Of a stretch of 27,703 bases of DNA, positions 15,583-22,649 are shown in pieces (within the stretch, counting starts at the first letter, position 1; every line of letters starts with the position of its first letter). The notes below the pieces were generated by a model. It ran no database searches, was not told the origin of the DNA, and was given only the letters and a program-made list of their open reading frames with translations. The stretch comes from JAJFUG01 sp964386505 (lineage in GTDB: Bacteria; Gemmatimonadota; Glassbacteria; GWA2-58-10), in contig CAYLSM010000039.1 in assembly GCA_964386505.1 (NCBI GenBank), positions 1-27,703 on the forward strand, written 5' to 3'. The translations under genes and the position numbers were made by a program.

Positions 15583-16503
15583 TCAGACCGCCGCCGACTC
15601 CCGGTCGAACCAGCGCGCGGGCTTGAGGGCGGCCCGCACTATCTCCAGGAACGCCGCGGCCGAGGGCGAGAAGAACTGCCCGCGACGGCAGACCAGCCCG
15701 AGCTGGCGCTCAAAGCGGACATCGCCGGTATTAAGCGTGACCAGGCTGCCCTCCTCCAGCTCACGACGGATCGACATCTCGGGGATGATCGAGACTCCCA
15801 GACCCACCTCCACCAGCTTCTTCATCGCCTCCGGACGGTCGATCTCCATGTCTGGGGCCAGCTCCAGCCCAGCCGCGGCGAACACCTGCTCGATCAGGCT
15901 GCGTGTCACCGAGTTGCGCTTGTAGATGATCAGCGTGGTCCGGGTGAGCTCCTCCAGGCTGACCCGCGACCGTCCGGCCAGCGGGTGGGTCGGCGGGGCG
16001 ATCACCCGCATGATGTCGGTGAACACCTGGAACGAGACCAGGTTACGGTTCTCCACCGGCAGGGTGACAAAGCCCAGGTCGAGCACACCCTCCTGCACCG
16101 AATCGCAGATATTGGCCGAGTTGTCCACCGAGATCGAGATTTCCACCCGTGGGAAGCGCTGGTTGAACTCGCGGAAGATACGGGGCAGCACGTAGATGCT
16201 CATAACATCCACAGTGCCCAGCTCCAGACGGCCAGCCTCGAGGTTCTTGAGGTCCTCCAGGATCGTTCGCGCCTCGCGCAGTTGCTGGAAAATCTTGCGT
16301 GACTGGGAGTAGAGGATTTCGCCGGCCCGGCTGAGCTGCACGCTCTTGCCGCGCCGCTCGAACAGTTTCTGCCCCAGTTCCTCCTCCAGGCGGGCGATCT
16401 GGCTGCTCACCGCGGGCTGGGTCAGCAGAAGTTCGGCCGCGGCGCGGGTGAAACTGCCGTTCTCGGCTACGGCGTGAAAGAATCGCAGATGTTCGAGCAG
16501 CAT
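15583..16503 (-). CDS. LysR-family transcriptional regulator
   Basis: A 306-residue LysR-type regulator. The N-terminal winged helix-turn-helix is clear: HLRFFHAVAENGSF followed by TRAAAELLLTQPAVSSQIAR (about 19-38), then LEEELGQKLFERRGKSVQLSRAGE. The rest is the two-lobed periplasmic-binding-like effector domain (about 90-295). The start at 16503 is supported by GGAGG four bases upstream; the longer frame to 16548 adds residues without family support. It is divergent from the inositol-phosphate synthase gene across 288 AT-rich bases, the arrangement in which LysR proteins commonly control the neighbour. The effector is unknown. Confidence 0.92.
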   Translation of the reverse strand: MLLEHLRFFHAVAENGSFTRAAAELLLTQPAVSSQIARLEEELGQKLFERRGKSVQLSRAGEILYSQSRKIFQQLREARTILEDLKNLEAGRLELGTVDVMSIYVLPRIFREFNQRFPRVEISISVDNSANICDSVQEGVLDLGFVTLPVENRNLVSFQVFTDIMRVIAPPTHPLAGRSRVSLEELTRTTLIIYKRNSVTRSLIEQVFAAAGLELAPDMEIDRPEAMKKLVEVGLGVSIIPEMSIRRELEEGSLVTLNTGDVRFERQLGLVCRRGQFFSPSAAAFLEIVRAALKPARWFDRESAAV

Positions 16504-16641
16504 GTTTCCTCCAGAGAGACTGGCCGGGCAGGCGGTTCTTGGGCGCAACGGAAAAATATTTTTTTGTTGAAATCGGCTTGTGTTAGATTTTGATTTGTGC
16601 TGTAAGTGTTTAAAATTTATTTAATTATGGAGGCGCAAGAT

Positions 16642-16662
16642 ATTAATATAGAAAAAATTAAT
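16642..16662. promoter_or_regulatory. Candidate LysR operator in the divergent gap
   Basis: Two copies of the self-palindromic hexamer ATTAAT (16642-16647 and 16657-16662), 15 bases centre to centre, in the AT-rich gap between the LysR gene and ino1. LysR sites commonly contain T-N11-A dyads of about this size. The surrounding sequence is very AT-rich, so chance is a real alternative. Confidence 0.3.
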
Positions 16663-16683
16663 GATTAACATAAAAATAATAAA

Positions 16684-16713
16684 TTGGACAAATGTTGTAA
16701 AGCTGAATAATAT
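16684..16713 (+). promoter_or_regulatory. Candidate promoter of the inositol-phosphate synthase gene
   Basis: TTGGAC (16684-16689), an 18-base spacer and TAATAT (16708-16713), about 78 bases before the ATG at 16792. The boxes are fair, but the region is AT-rich and other pairings are possible. Confidence 0.45.
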
Positions 16714-16791
16714 CGTGTGTCGGAGAATACAAACCGGACAATCCAAAACGAGACTGTCAGGAACAAACAACCATAGCCAGGAGTTCCCCCT

Positions 16792-17913
16792 ATGAGCAAG
16801 AAAGTCAGAGTGGCGATCGTGGGAGTGGGCAATTGCGCCAGCTCCCTGGTGCAGGGCATCGAGTTCTACAAGAACGCGGCCGAGGATGAGTTTGTCCCCG
16901 GTCTGATGCATGTCAACCTGGGCGGCTACCACATCCGCGACATCGAGTTCGTGGCCGCTGTGGATGTCAACAAGACCAAAGTGGGGCACGACCTGGCCGA
17001 GGCCGTGTTCGCCGACCCGAACAACACGATCAAGTTCAGCGACGTGCCGAAGACCGGAGTTACGGTGCAGCGCGGCCCGGTTATCGACGGGATAGGCAAG
17101 TACCTGTCTCAGGTGATCGAGATCTCGGACGAGCCCGAGGTCGATATGGTCAAGCTGCTCAAGGAAAGCAAGGCGGACGTGATGGTCAGCTATCTGCCGG
17201 TGGGCAGCGAGAAGGCCTCGCGTTTCTACGCCGAGCAGGCGCTGGCTGCGGGCGTGGGCTTTGTCAACTGCATCCCAGTTTTTATCGCCAAGGAGTGGGG
17301 CGACCGTTTCCGCAAGGCCGGGCTGCCTATCGTGGGCGATGACATCAAGAGCCAGGTCGGGGCCACGATCACCCACCGCGTGCTGGCCAAGCTGTTCGGC
17401 GACCGCGGCGTGAAACTGCTGCGCACCAGCCAGCTCAATGTGGGCGGCAACACCGATTTCATGAACATGCTGGAGCGTGAGCGCCTGGAGAGTAAGAAAA
17501 TCTCGAAGACCCAGGCTGTGACCAGCCAGCTCGCCACCCCGCTGGAGCCGCGCAATGTCTATATCGGCCCGAGCGACTATGTCTCGTGGCTGGATGACCG
17601 TAAGTGGGCGCATATCCGGCTTGAGGGCCAGACGTTCGGGAACGTGCCGCTGAACCTGGAGCTGAAGCTCGAGGTCTGGGACAGCCCCAACTCGGCCGGC
17701 GTGGTGATCGACGCGATCCGCTGCTGCAAACTGGCCCTGGACCACGGAATCAGCGGCCCGTTGTTCGGCCCGGCGGCCTATTTCATGAAGAGTCCTCCGA
17801 TCCAGTATTCGGATGAGGAAGCCCGCCGCATGGTCGAGGATTTCATCTGCAAGAACAGCGGCCGCAAGGCTGGCCAGGGCGATGCGGAAGTCGAGCTGGC
17901 CTCGGTGAAATAA
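16792..17913 (+). CDS. ino1: myo-Inositol-1-phosphate synthase
   Basis: A 373-residue NAD-dependent enzyme that converts glucose 6-phosphate to 1D-myo-inositol 3-phosphate, the first step to inositol lipids and related solutes. It closely resembles the short actinobacterial form (Mycobacterium Ino1): VAIVGVGNCASSLVQG Rossmann loop (8-22), PGLMHV, QRGPVIDGIGKY, VSYLPVGSE, VGDDIKSQVGATITHRVLAK (181-200), LNVGGNTDFMNMLERERLES and VWDSPNSAGVVIDAIR. The DDIK lysine region is intact and the length is usual. AGGAG lies eight bases before the ATG, and a strong terminator follows. It stands alone, divergent from a LysR regulator. No phosphatidylinositol synthase is seen nearby, so the final product is open. 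Confidence 0.95.
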   Translation: MSKKVRVAIVGVGNCASSLVQGIEFYKNAAEDEFVPGLMHVNLGGYHIRDIEFVAAVDVNKTKVGHDLAEAVFADPNNTIKFSDVPKTGVTVQRGPVIDGIGKYLSQVIEISDEPEVDMVKLLKESKADVMVSYLPVGSEKASRFYAEQALAAGVGFVNCIPVFIAKEWGDRFRKAGLPIVGDDIKSQVGATITHRVLAKLFGDRGVKLLRTSQLNVGGNTDFMNMLERERLESKKISKTQAVTSQLATPLEPRNVYIGPSDYVSWLDDRKWAHIRLEGQTFGNVPLNLELKLEVWDSPNSAGVVIDAIRCCKLALDHGISGPLFGPAAYFMKSPPIQYSDEEARRMVEDFICKNSGRKAGQGDAEVELASVK

Positions 17914-17943
17914 GCCTCGCCAGGTGAAATGATGGATAAGAGA

Positions 17944-17980
17944 AGCCCCGGTGCACGGTAGGTGCGCCGGGGCTTTTTGT
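17944..17980 (+). terminator. Rho-independent terminator after ino1
   Basis: A 13-bp stem (17944-17956 with 17962-17974, one wobble pair) with a five-base loop is followed by TTTTTGTT. It lies 30 bases after the ino1 stop. On the other strand the stem is followed by TCTCTTATC, so it may also serve weakly for the convergent lipoprotein gene. Confidence 0.9.
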
Positions 17981-17999
17981 TATCTGTGCCGGAGTGAAA

Positions 18000-18746
18000 T
18001 CAAATCCGTCTGTAGGTGATTCTTGTGGTGGTTCCGGCGAGCGTGCCGCCGTCGTAAGAATAGTCATCAATGGAAAGAAGTCCGGTGCCTCTGAGAAACT
18101 TCACTGTACCGTTGTGGTAGGGTGCTCCGTTACCGGCAAATAAAAAGATCAGTGTATCACCTCTCACTTCGGCGAAGTTGTTCGGCGTCGCGGGCAGTGT
18201 AATTACCCAGCCCGGCGGAAGAAACGGCGACAGATCTATCAGTGTGCCGCCTTTGTCGGCGGAGTAGCTCAGCATGGGGCGTCGGGCACCAGAACCCGAT
18301 TGGGCGGAATCGGCTGGAACATACCAAAGGGAATCGGCGGATAGATATAGGCGGTTCGTTTGGGAGAGGCTGTAAGCCTTTTGAACAGTTATGATCCGGT
18401 CATAAAGAAAAGGATTGCCCTGCTGGTCGAGAGAGTCCAGCTCGACTTCGAATGCTATGTCTGCAACCAGTTCTTCAGCCGTGGAATTGTCCTGGCCTTT
18501 GGTCATTTGAATATTGCAAACGCCGGATATGCTGTGATAATTATATTCTTCATAATCATGCCATTGATATGATCTGACCAGGATGAACTGGTATTGCTGC
18601 AGTAGGTTTTCCTGCGGCAGGTAGTCACTCAGTATCGCGCCTTTGCCCGGGGCCAGCGGGTTGTCATGCCCGCAGCCGGCCAGGTAGAGCAGTGCCGACA
18701 GACAGAAAGACAACCGGACACAATTTCGAACAACGTTGTGAGACAT
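18000..18746 (-). CDS. Lipoprotein of unknown function
   Basis: A 248-residue protein starting with a lipoprotein signal: hydrophobic SFCLSALLYLAGC with lipobox LAGC and lipid-modified C25, followed by GHDNP. Asp at +3 rather than +2 is neutral as to sorting. The mature part looks beta-rich and polar (GTLIDLSPFLPPGWVITLP, GTLAGTTTRITYRRI) with no catalytic motif that I recognise. GAGG lies eight bases before the ATG. GC content is visibly lower than in neighbours, and codon use is more mixed, suggesting a fast-evolving or acquired gene. It lies between the ino1 terminator and a repeat-filled gap. Confidence 0.75.
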   Translation of the reverse strand: MSHNVVRNCVRLSFCLSALLYLAGCGHDNPLAPGKGAILSDYLPQENLLQQYQFILVRSYQWHDYEEYNYHSISGVCNIQMTKGQDNSTAEELVADIAFEVELDSLDQQGNPFLYDRIITVQKAYSLSQTNRLYLSADSLWYVPADSAQSGSGARRPMLSYSADKGGTLIDLSPFLPPGWVITLPATPNNFAEVRGDTLIFLFAGNGAPYHNGTVKFLRGTGLLSIDDYSYDGGTLAGTTTRITYRRI

Positions 18747-18961
18747 ACCCGAGCCTCGGATTGATGTTTGAATCGCGGCTAATCAGAATATTCGTTTCTT
18801 TATATATCAAATTGTATGCCGTTTTGTTGTGAATTGTTATTTGTTTAATTTGTAAATGGTTGTGTCTGTATTGATCTCGTGCGGTCAGTTGGGGTTGGTG
18901 CCGGGGAGTTAGTGCCTGTTGCTGTGAGAGTAACACAATTCCCGGCATTTCCCCCCTTCGG

Positions 18962-18992
18962 TCAAGCCAGGAAGGCGTGGGGCTTGATTTTT
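18962..18992 (+). terminator. Orphan terminator-like hairpin
   Basis: TCAAGCC (18962-18968) pairs with GGCTTGA (18981-18987) and is followed directly by TTTTTG. It reads on the plus strand, but no plus-strand gene precedes it: the nearest gene upstream is transcribed the other way. It may belong to the repeats in this gap or end an unannotated small RNA. Confidence 0.4.
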
Positions 18993-18999
18993 GACATAG

Positions 19000-19019
19000 G
19001 GGCACGACATGCCGTACCC
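19000..19019. repeat. Imperfect 20-base palindrome related to the composite repeat
   Basis: The two halves (19000-19009 and 19010-19019) are reverse complements with two mismatches. Length and GGGCACG...CCC ends match the first part of the composite repeat at 19106-19125, so it looks like a degenerate solo copy. It lies in the 577-base gap between the lipoprotein and purL genes, whose remaining sequence (18747-18960) is AT-rich with no gene seen. Confidence 0.6.
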
Positions 19020-19053
19020 TCCTTTCCATTCGCGGTCAAGGTGGGCTGCCGAA

Positions 19054-19126
19054 CGGCCTCCCCCTTTGACAAAGGGGGATTGAGGGGGATTTAATCTTAG
19101 AAATCGGGCACGCTGCAGCGTGCCCC
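19054..19126 (-). repeat. Composite palindromic repeat, copy B
   Basis: The reverse complement of this stretch aligns end to end with 15478-15551: first a perfect 20-base palindrome (19106-19125), then a linker, then the AAATCCCCCTCAATCCCCC / AAAGGGGGAGGCCG part with dyad symmetry. The two copies are inverted, about 3.5 kb apart, and bracket the LysR, ino1 and lipoprotein genes. The palindrome cores differ (GGTGCACC versus GCTGCAGC) yet remain self-complementary, indicating selection for pairing. Confidence 0.8.
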
Positions 19127-19224
19127 TCCAACGATTTCGATCTTGTTCATTATGCTGTATTCGCGTTTCCCCGGCTAACGGCCCTTCCGGGCGCCGGCGC
19201 GATTTTTCCCCCGCTGCCATAACT

Positions 19225-19254
19225 TTGGCTAATCCGGGCTTTTTTTATTATTTT
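19225..19254 (+). promoter_or_regulatory. Candidate purL promoter
   Basis: TTGGCT (19225-19230), an 18-base spacer and TATTTT (19249-19254) in a T-rich stretch, about 70 bases before the purL ATG. The -10 is moderate and the T-run allows other registers. Confidence 0.4.
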
Positions 19255-19282
19255 AGGGTGTGACGGAAAGCTGTTCTCAACC

Positions 19283-19298
19283 TGAAACATACGTTTCA
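19283..19298. promoter_or_regulatory. Candidate operator upstream of purL
   Basis: TGAAAC-ATAC-GTTTCA is a 6-4-6 inverted repeat 25 bases before the purL start codon and about 20 bases after the candidate start site. The position suits a repressor site. It resembles LacI/PurR-type operators only loosely and does not match the canonical E. coli or Bacillus PurR boxes, so the regulator is unknown. Confidence 0.4.
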
Positions 19299-19323
19299 AA
19301 CTACTTAAAGCGATGGGGATCGG

Positions 19324-22308
19324 ATGAGTCATCGGATCGAGGTCGGGTTCAAGCCCGCGATGGTGGATGCGCTGGGCCAGTCGGTGGCGCGCTCGGTGCG
19401 CGAGGACCTGGGGCTGGCCCCGCGCCGGGTGCGCAGCCTGGCGGTCTACACCACCAACGCCTCTTTCAGCCGGGCGGAACTGGAGCGCCTGGGAGCGGAG
19501 CTTTTCGCCGACCCGGTGGCGCAGCTCTACAGCGTGGACACCCCGCTCTACGGTGCGGCGGATTTCGACTGGCTGGTCGAGGTGGGCTACCGCCCCGGGG
19601 TGACCGACAATGTTGGCCACAGCGCCGCCGAGGGCGTGCAGGACATGCTGGACCGACAGTTCGCCGCAAGCGAGGGCTTTTTCGCTGGCCGTCAGTACCT
19701 GTTCGAGGGAGATTTCAGCCGCGCCGACATGGACCGTATCGCCGGGGGCCTGTTGGCCAACGACCTGATCGAACGCTGGCAGATAATAAGCCGCGATGAG
19801 TGGGAGCGCGGCGCGCGGGTTTCGCTCTCCGTGCCCGTGGTCGGCCGCAGCGAGACCCCGCCCGTTCGCCGGATCGATCTGGAGGTGGATGACGCCGCCC
19901 TGATGCGCATCTCGGACGAGGGCGTGCTCTCGCTCAGCCTGGAGGAGATGAAAGCGATCCAGGCCTGGTACCGCCGCCCCGAGGTCCGCGCGCAGCGTCA
20001 GGCCCTGGGACTGCCCGCCGGACCCACCGATGTGGAGCTGGAGTGCCTGGCCCAGACCTGGAGCGAGCACTGCAAGCATAAGATTTTCAACTGCACGGTC
20101 GACTACAGCGCTCCGGGCGAACAGCCGCGACGGATCGAGAGCCTGTTCAAGACCTATATCCGCGAGACCACCCGCAAGGTGGGCGAAAAAGTCGACTGGC
20201 TGGTTTCGGTGTTCCACGACAACGCCGGGGTGGTCCGTTTCGACGAGGATTACGATATCTCGCTCAAGGTGGAGACCCACAACAGCCCCTCCGCGCTCGA
20301 CCCGTACGGCGGAGCGATCACCGGGATCGTGGGCGTGAACCGCGACGTGCTGGGCACGGGTATCGGCTGCCGGATGATATTCAACACGGATGTGTTCTGC
20401 TTTGCCCGTCCCGACTGGGACAAGCCCCTGCCCGGACGGCTCCTTCACCCCAAACGCGTGTTCAAGGGCGTGCACCGGGGAGTGCGCGATGGCGGCAACC
20501 AGAGCGGCATCCCCACGGTCAACGGCGCGATTGTGTTCGATGACCGTTTCCGTGGGAAGCCGCTGGTGTTCTGCGGCACCGGCGGAATAATCCCGCGCCT
20601 GGTGAACGGCGCGCCCGGATGCGACAAGACAATCCTGCCCGGTGATCACATAGTCATGGTGGGCGGGCGGATCGGCAAGGACGGGATCCACGGGGCCACG
20701 TTCTCCAGCGTGGAGCTGGATGAAAAGAGCCCCACCAGCGCCGTACAGATCGGCGACCCGATCACCCAGAAAAAGATGGCCGACTGCCTGATCGAGGCCC
20801 GCGATAGTGGCCTCTACCGCACCCTGACCGATAACGGGGCCGGAGGGCTCAGCAGCTCGGTGGGCGAGATGGCCCGCCTCTCGGGCGGGGCTGAGTTGCA
20901 TCTGGAGCGCGCTCCGCTCAAGTACGCCGGGCTGGCCCCCTGGGAGATACTGGTCAGCGAGAGCCAGGAACGCATGAGCCTGGCCGTGCCGCCGGACAAG
21001 CTGGACTCTTTCATGGACCTCTGCCGCCGCCGCGAGGTGGAGGCCACCGACCTGGGCACGTTCACCGATTCGGGCAAGTTCGTGGCCTTCCAGGATGGGG
21101 CGGTGGTCTGCTCACTGGACCTGGATTTCATGCACGACGGCCTTCCGAAAATGGAGCTGGAGGCGCGCTGGGAGCAGAAAGTGTTCCCCGGGCCGAAGCT
21201 GCCGAGTCCGGAGCAGAAACTCGACCAGCCCCTGCTGAGCCTGCTGGCAAGCTGGAATGTCTGCAGCAAGGAGGCCATCGTGCGGCAGTACGACCATGAG
21301 GTCCAGGCGCAGACTGTGGTGAAGCCGTTCGCCGGGGCGCGCGCCGAGGGACCCTCGGATGCCTGCGTGCTGAAGTTGCGGCCGGACAGCTTGCGCGGCG
21401 TATCGGTGGGCTGCGGAATCCTGCCCCGCTACAGCGACCTGGACACCTACCACATGGTCGCCTGCTGCGTGGATGAGGCCCTGCGCAACGTGGTGGCCGT
21501 GGGCGCCGACCCCGCGCGCGTGGCCGGGCTGGACAATTTCTGCTGGCCCGACCCGGTGCAGTCGGCGAAGACCCCGGACGGCCGCTACAAGATGGCCCAG
21601 CTGGTGCGCGCCTGCCAGGCGCTGTACGAGGTCTGCACCGTGTTCGGCGTGCCGCTCATCAGCGGCAAGGACAGCATGAAGAACGATTATGGCGCGGGCC
21701 GGGACAAGATTTCCATCCCGCCCACGCTCCTTTTCACCGCCCTGGGTATCGTGGAGGATGTGAGCCGGGCCGTGACTCTGGATTTCAAGGCGGATGGGGA
21801 TAAGGTCTACGTGCTGGGAGAGACCAAGGACGAGACCGGAGCGAGCGAATACTACGCTCTTCTGGGCGCGGTGGGTAACCGCGTGCCCCGGGTGGATACG
21901 GCCCTGTCCAAACGTACTTTCGCCGCTCTGCACCGGGCTATCGGCCAGGGGCTGGTCGCCTCGTGCCACGATCTTTCGGACGGTGGCCTGGGAGTGGCCC
22001 TGGCCGAGTGCGCTATCGCCGGTGACCTGGGGGCTCAGATCGATCTTTCCCACGTGCCCGGAGCCGGCTCGGTCCCGCGCAACGACAGCCTGCTGTTCAG
22101 CGAGAGCCAGGGGCGGTTCGTAATAACGGTCAGCCCGGAGAAAGCGGCCCGTTTCGAGGCCGCGCTGGCGGGCTTGCCTTGCGCATGTGTTGGTTTGGTC
22201 ACGGCGCAGCCCAAGCTTACAATCGGCGGAGGGGATGGAGCCTCGGAGATTATCTCCCTGAGCGTGGAGCAGATGCGCGCCGCCTGGAAGAAGCCGTTGG
22301 ACTGGTGA
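19324..22308 (+). CDS. purL: Phosphoribosylformylglycinamidine synthase, PurS-PurS-PurL fusion without glutaminase domain
   Basis: A 994-residue enzyme of purine synthesis that converts FGAR to FGAM with ATP and ammonia. The N terminus carries two PurS-like units (about 1-80, starting IEVGFKPAMVDALGQSVARS; about 82-162, starting VEVGYRPGVTDNVGHSA). The PurL linker and catalytic part follow: the TWSEHCKHK motif (245-253) near the active site, KVETHNSPSALDPYGG, two AIR-synthase-type halves (TDNGAGGLSSSVGEMA, and SCHDLSDGGLGVALAE in the second). The chain ends without the class I amidotransferase domain of large PurL, which is encoded separately at 22650. It is thus intermediate between Bacillus-type PurS/PurL/PurQ and the single-chain Salmonella type. 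The start at 19324 gives a family-like N terminus; the ribosome site (GGGGATCGG) is modest. Confidence 0.93.
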   Translation: MSHRIEVGFKPAMVDALGQSVARSVREDLGLAPRRVRSLAVYTTNASFSRAELERLGAELFADPVAQLYSVDTPLYGAADFDWLVEVGYRPGVTDNVGHSAAEGVQDMLDRQFAASEGFFAGRQYLFEGDFSRADMDRIAGGLLANDLIERWQIISRDEWERGARVSLSVPVVGRSETPPVRRIDLEVDDAALMRISDEGVLSLSLEEMKAIQAWYRRPEVRAQRQALGLPAGPTDVELECLAQTWSEHCKHKIFNCTVDYSAPGEQPRRIESLFKTYIRETTRKVGEKVDWLVSVFHDNAGVVRFDEDYDISLKVETHNSPSALDPYGGAITGIVGVNRDVLGTGIGCRMIFNTDVFCFARPDWDKPLPGRLLHPKRVFKGVHRGVRDGGNQSGIPTVNGAIVFDDRFRGKPLVFCGTGGIIPRLVNGAPGCDKTILPGDHIVMVGGRIGKDGIHGATFSSVELDEKSPTSAVQIGDPITQKKMADCLIEARDSGLYRTLTDNGAGGLSSSVGEMARLSGGAELHLERAPLKYAGLAPWEILVSESQERMSLAVPPDKLDSFMDLCRRREVEATDLGTFTDSGKFVAFQDGAVVCSLDLDFMHDGLPKMELEARWEQKVFPGPKLPSPEQKLDQPLLSLLASWNVCSKEAIVRQYDHEVQAQTVVKPFAGARAEGPSDACVLKLRPDSLRGVSVGCGILPRYSDLDTYHMVACCVDEALRNVVAVGADPARVAGLDNFCWPDPVQSAKTPDGRYKMAQLVRACQALYEVCTVFGVPLISGKDSMKNDYGAGRDKISIPPTLLFTALGIVEDVSRAVTLDFKADGDKVYVLGETKDETGASEYYALLGAVGNRVPRVDTALSKRTFAALHRAIGQGLVASCHDLSDGGLGVALAECAIAGDLGAQIDLSHVPGAGSVPRNDSLLFSESQGRFVITVSPEKAARFEAALAGLPCACVGLVTAQPKLTIGGGDGASEIISLSVEQMRAAWKKPLDW

Positions 22309-22387
22309 GAAGGCTGAGAGAGCGGTCGGAAATTATTGCCTGGGGTATGGGGAATAAAATGCCTGGGTCATCGCCGGGGGACGGCTG

Positions 22388-22546
22388 TCAGTTGACAGTC
22401 GAGGTGGAGATGAACACTGCGACCATGCAGAATAGCATCAGCAGGAAGAAATACAGCAGGGTCGGCAGGTTGTCGGTGCCGTCGTGCTTGATATCTTCCC
22501 ACATCTCTTTGACGAAACTTGAGACCTGGCCCAGATAAGCCATCAT
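22388..22546 (-). CDS. Small single-pass membrane protein, 52 residues
   Basis: An ORF antisense to the gap between purL and purQ. The product starts MMAYLGQVSSFVKEMWEDIK, then a short polar stretch, then one strong transmembrane helix (about 29-47, LPTLLYFFLLMLFCMVAVF) and a short Thr/Ser tail. Amphipathic helix plus one membrane helix is a layout seen in SecE-like and other small inner-membrane proteins, but I cannot assign a family. The promoter at 22595-22623 on the same strand, with perfect spacing, supports expression. The ribosome binding site is weak (AAAGAG about 10 bases before the first ATG). Confidence is limited by size. Confidence 0.6.
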   Translation of the reverse strand: MMAYLGQVSSFVKEMWEDIKHDGTDNLPTLLYFFLLMLFCMVAVFISTSTVN

Positions 22547-22573
22547 GCTGTTTGCTCTTTTGTTAATGTGTAC

Positions 22574-22593
22574 GTGCTGAATTTACAGCACGA
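22574..22593. promoter_or_regulatory. Operator-like palindrome at the start site of the small membrane protein gene
   Basis: CGTGCTG (22574-22580) and CAGCACG (22587-22593) are perfect inverted arms with a six-base AT-rich centre. The palindrome directly adjoins the minus-strand -10 box and covers the predicted start site (near 22588), a classic repressor position. It could instead be a 5' mRNA hairpin. Confidence 0.55.
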
Positions 22594-22594
22594 A

Positions 22595-22623
22595 ATATAC
22601 CAATAAATATGTTGACAGTCAAT
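22595..22623 (-). promoter_or_regulatory. Promoter of the small membrane protein gene
   Basis: On the minus strand TTGACT (22623-22618), a 17-base spacer and TATATT (22600-22595). The predicted start near 22588 is about 42 bases before the first ATG at 22546. Confidence 0.75.
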
Positions 22624-22649
22624 GCAGTCGGCGCAGGAAAGGAGACTGG

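Noticed and set aside
16627..16668. 13-codon ORF starting ATGGAGGCG upstream of ino1, as a leader peptide
   Set aside because: No ribosome binding site and no attenuator structure follow; chance ORFs are common in this AT-rich gap.
16621..17745. 374-residue open frame on the minus strand
   Set aside because: It mirrors ino1, which is unmistakable; the tail reading into the AT-rich gap is only by chance free of stops.
18879..19094. 71-residue plus-strand frame with SPFDKGGLRGI at its end
   Set aside because: The sequence is translated palindromic repeat (19054 onward); such peptides are a well-known artefact of this repeat type.
19150..20901. 583-residue open frame on the minus strand
   Set aside because: It is the antisense shadow of purL and reads through the repeat-rich gap.
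22385..22398. CTGTCA-GT-TGACAG hairpin as the terminator of the small membrane protein gene
   Set aside because: It overlaps the stop codon, has a two-base loop that cannot form as drawn and no U-tract on either strand.
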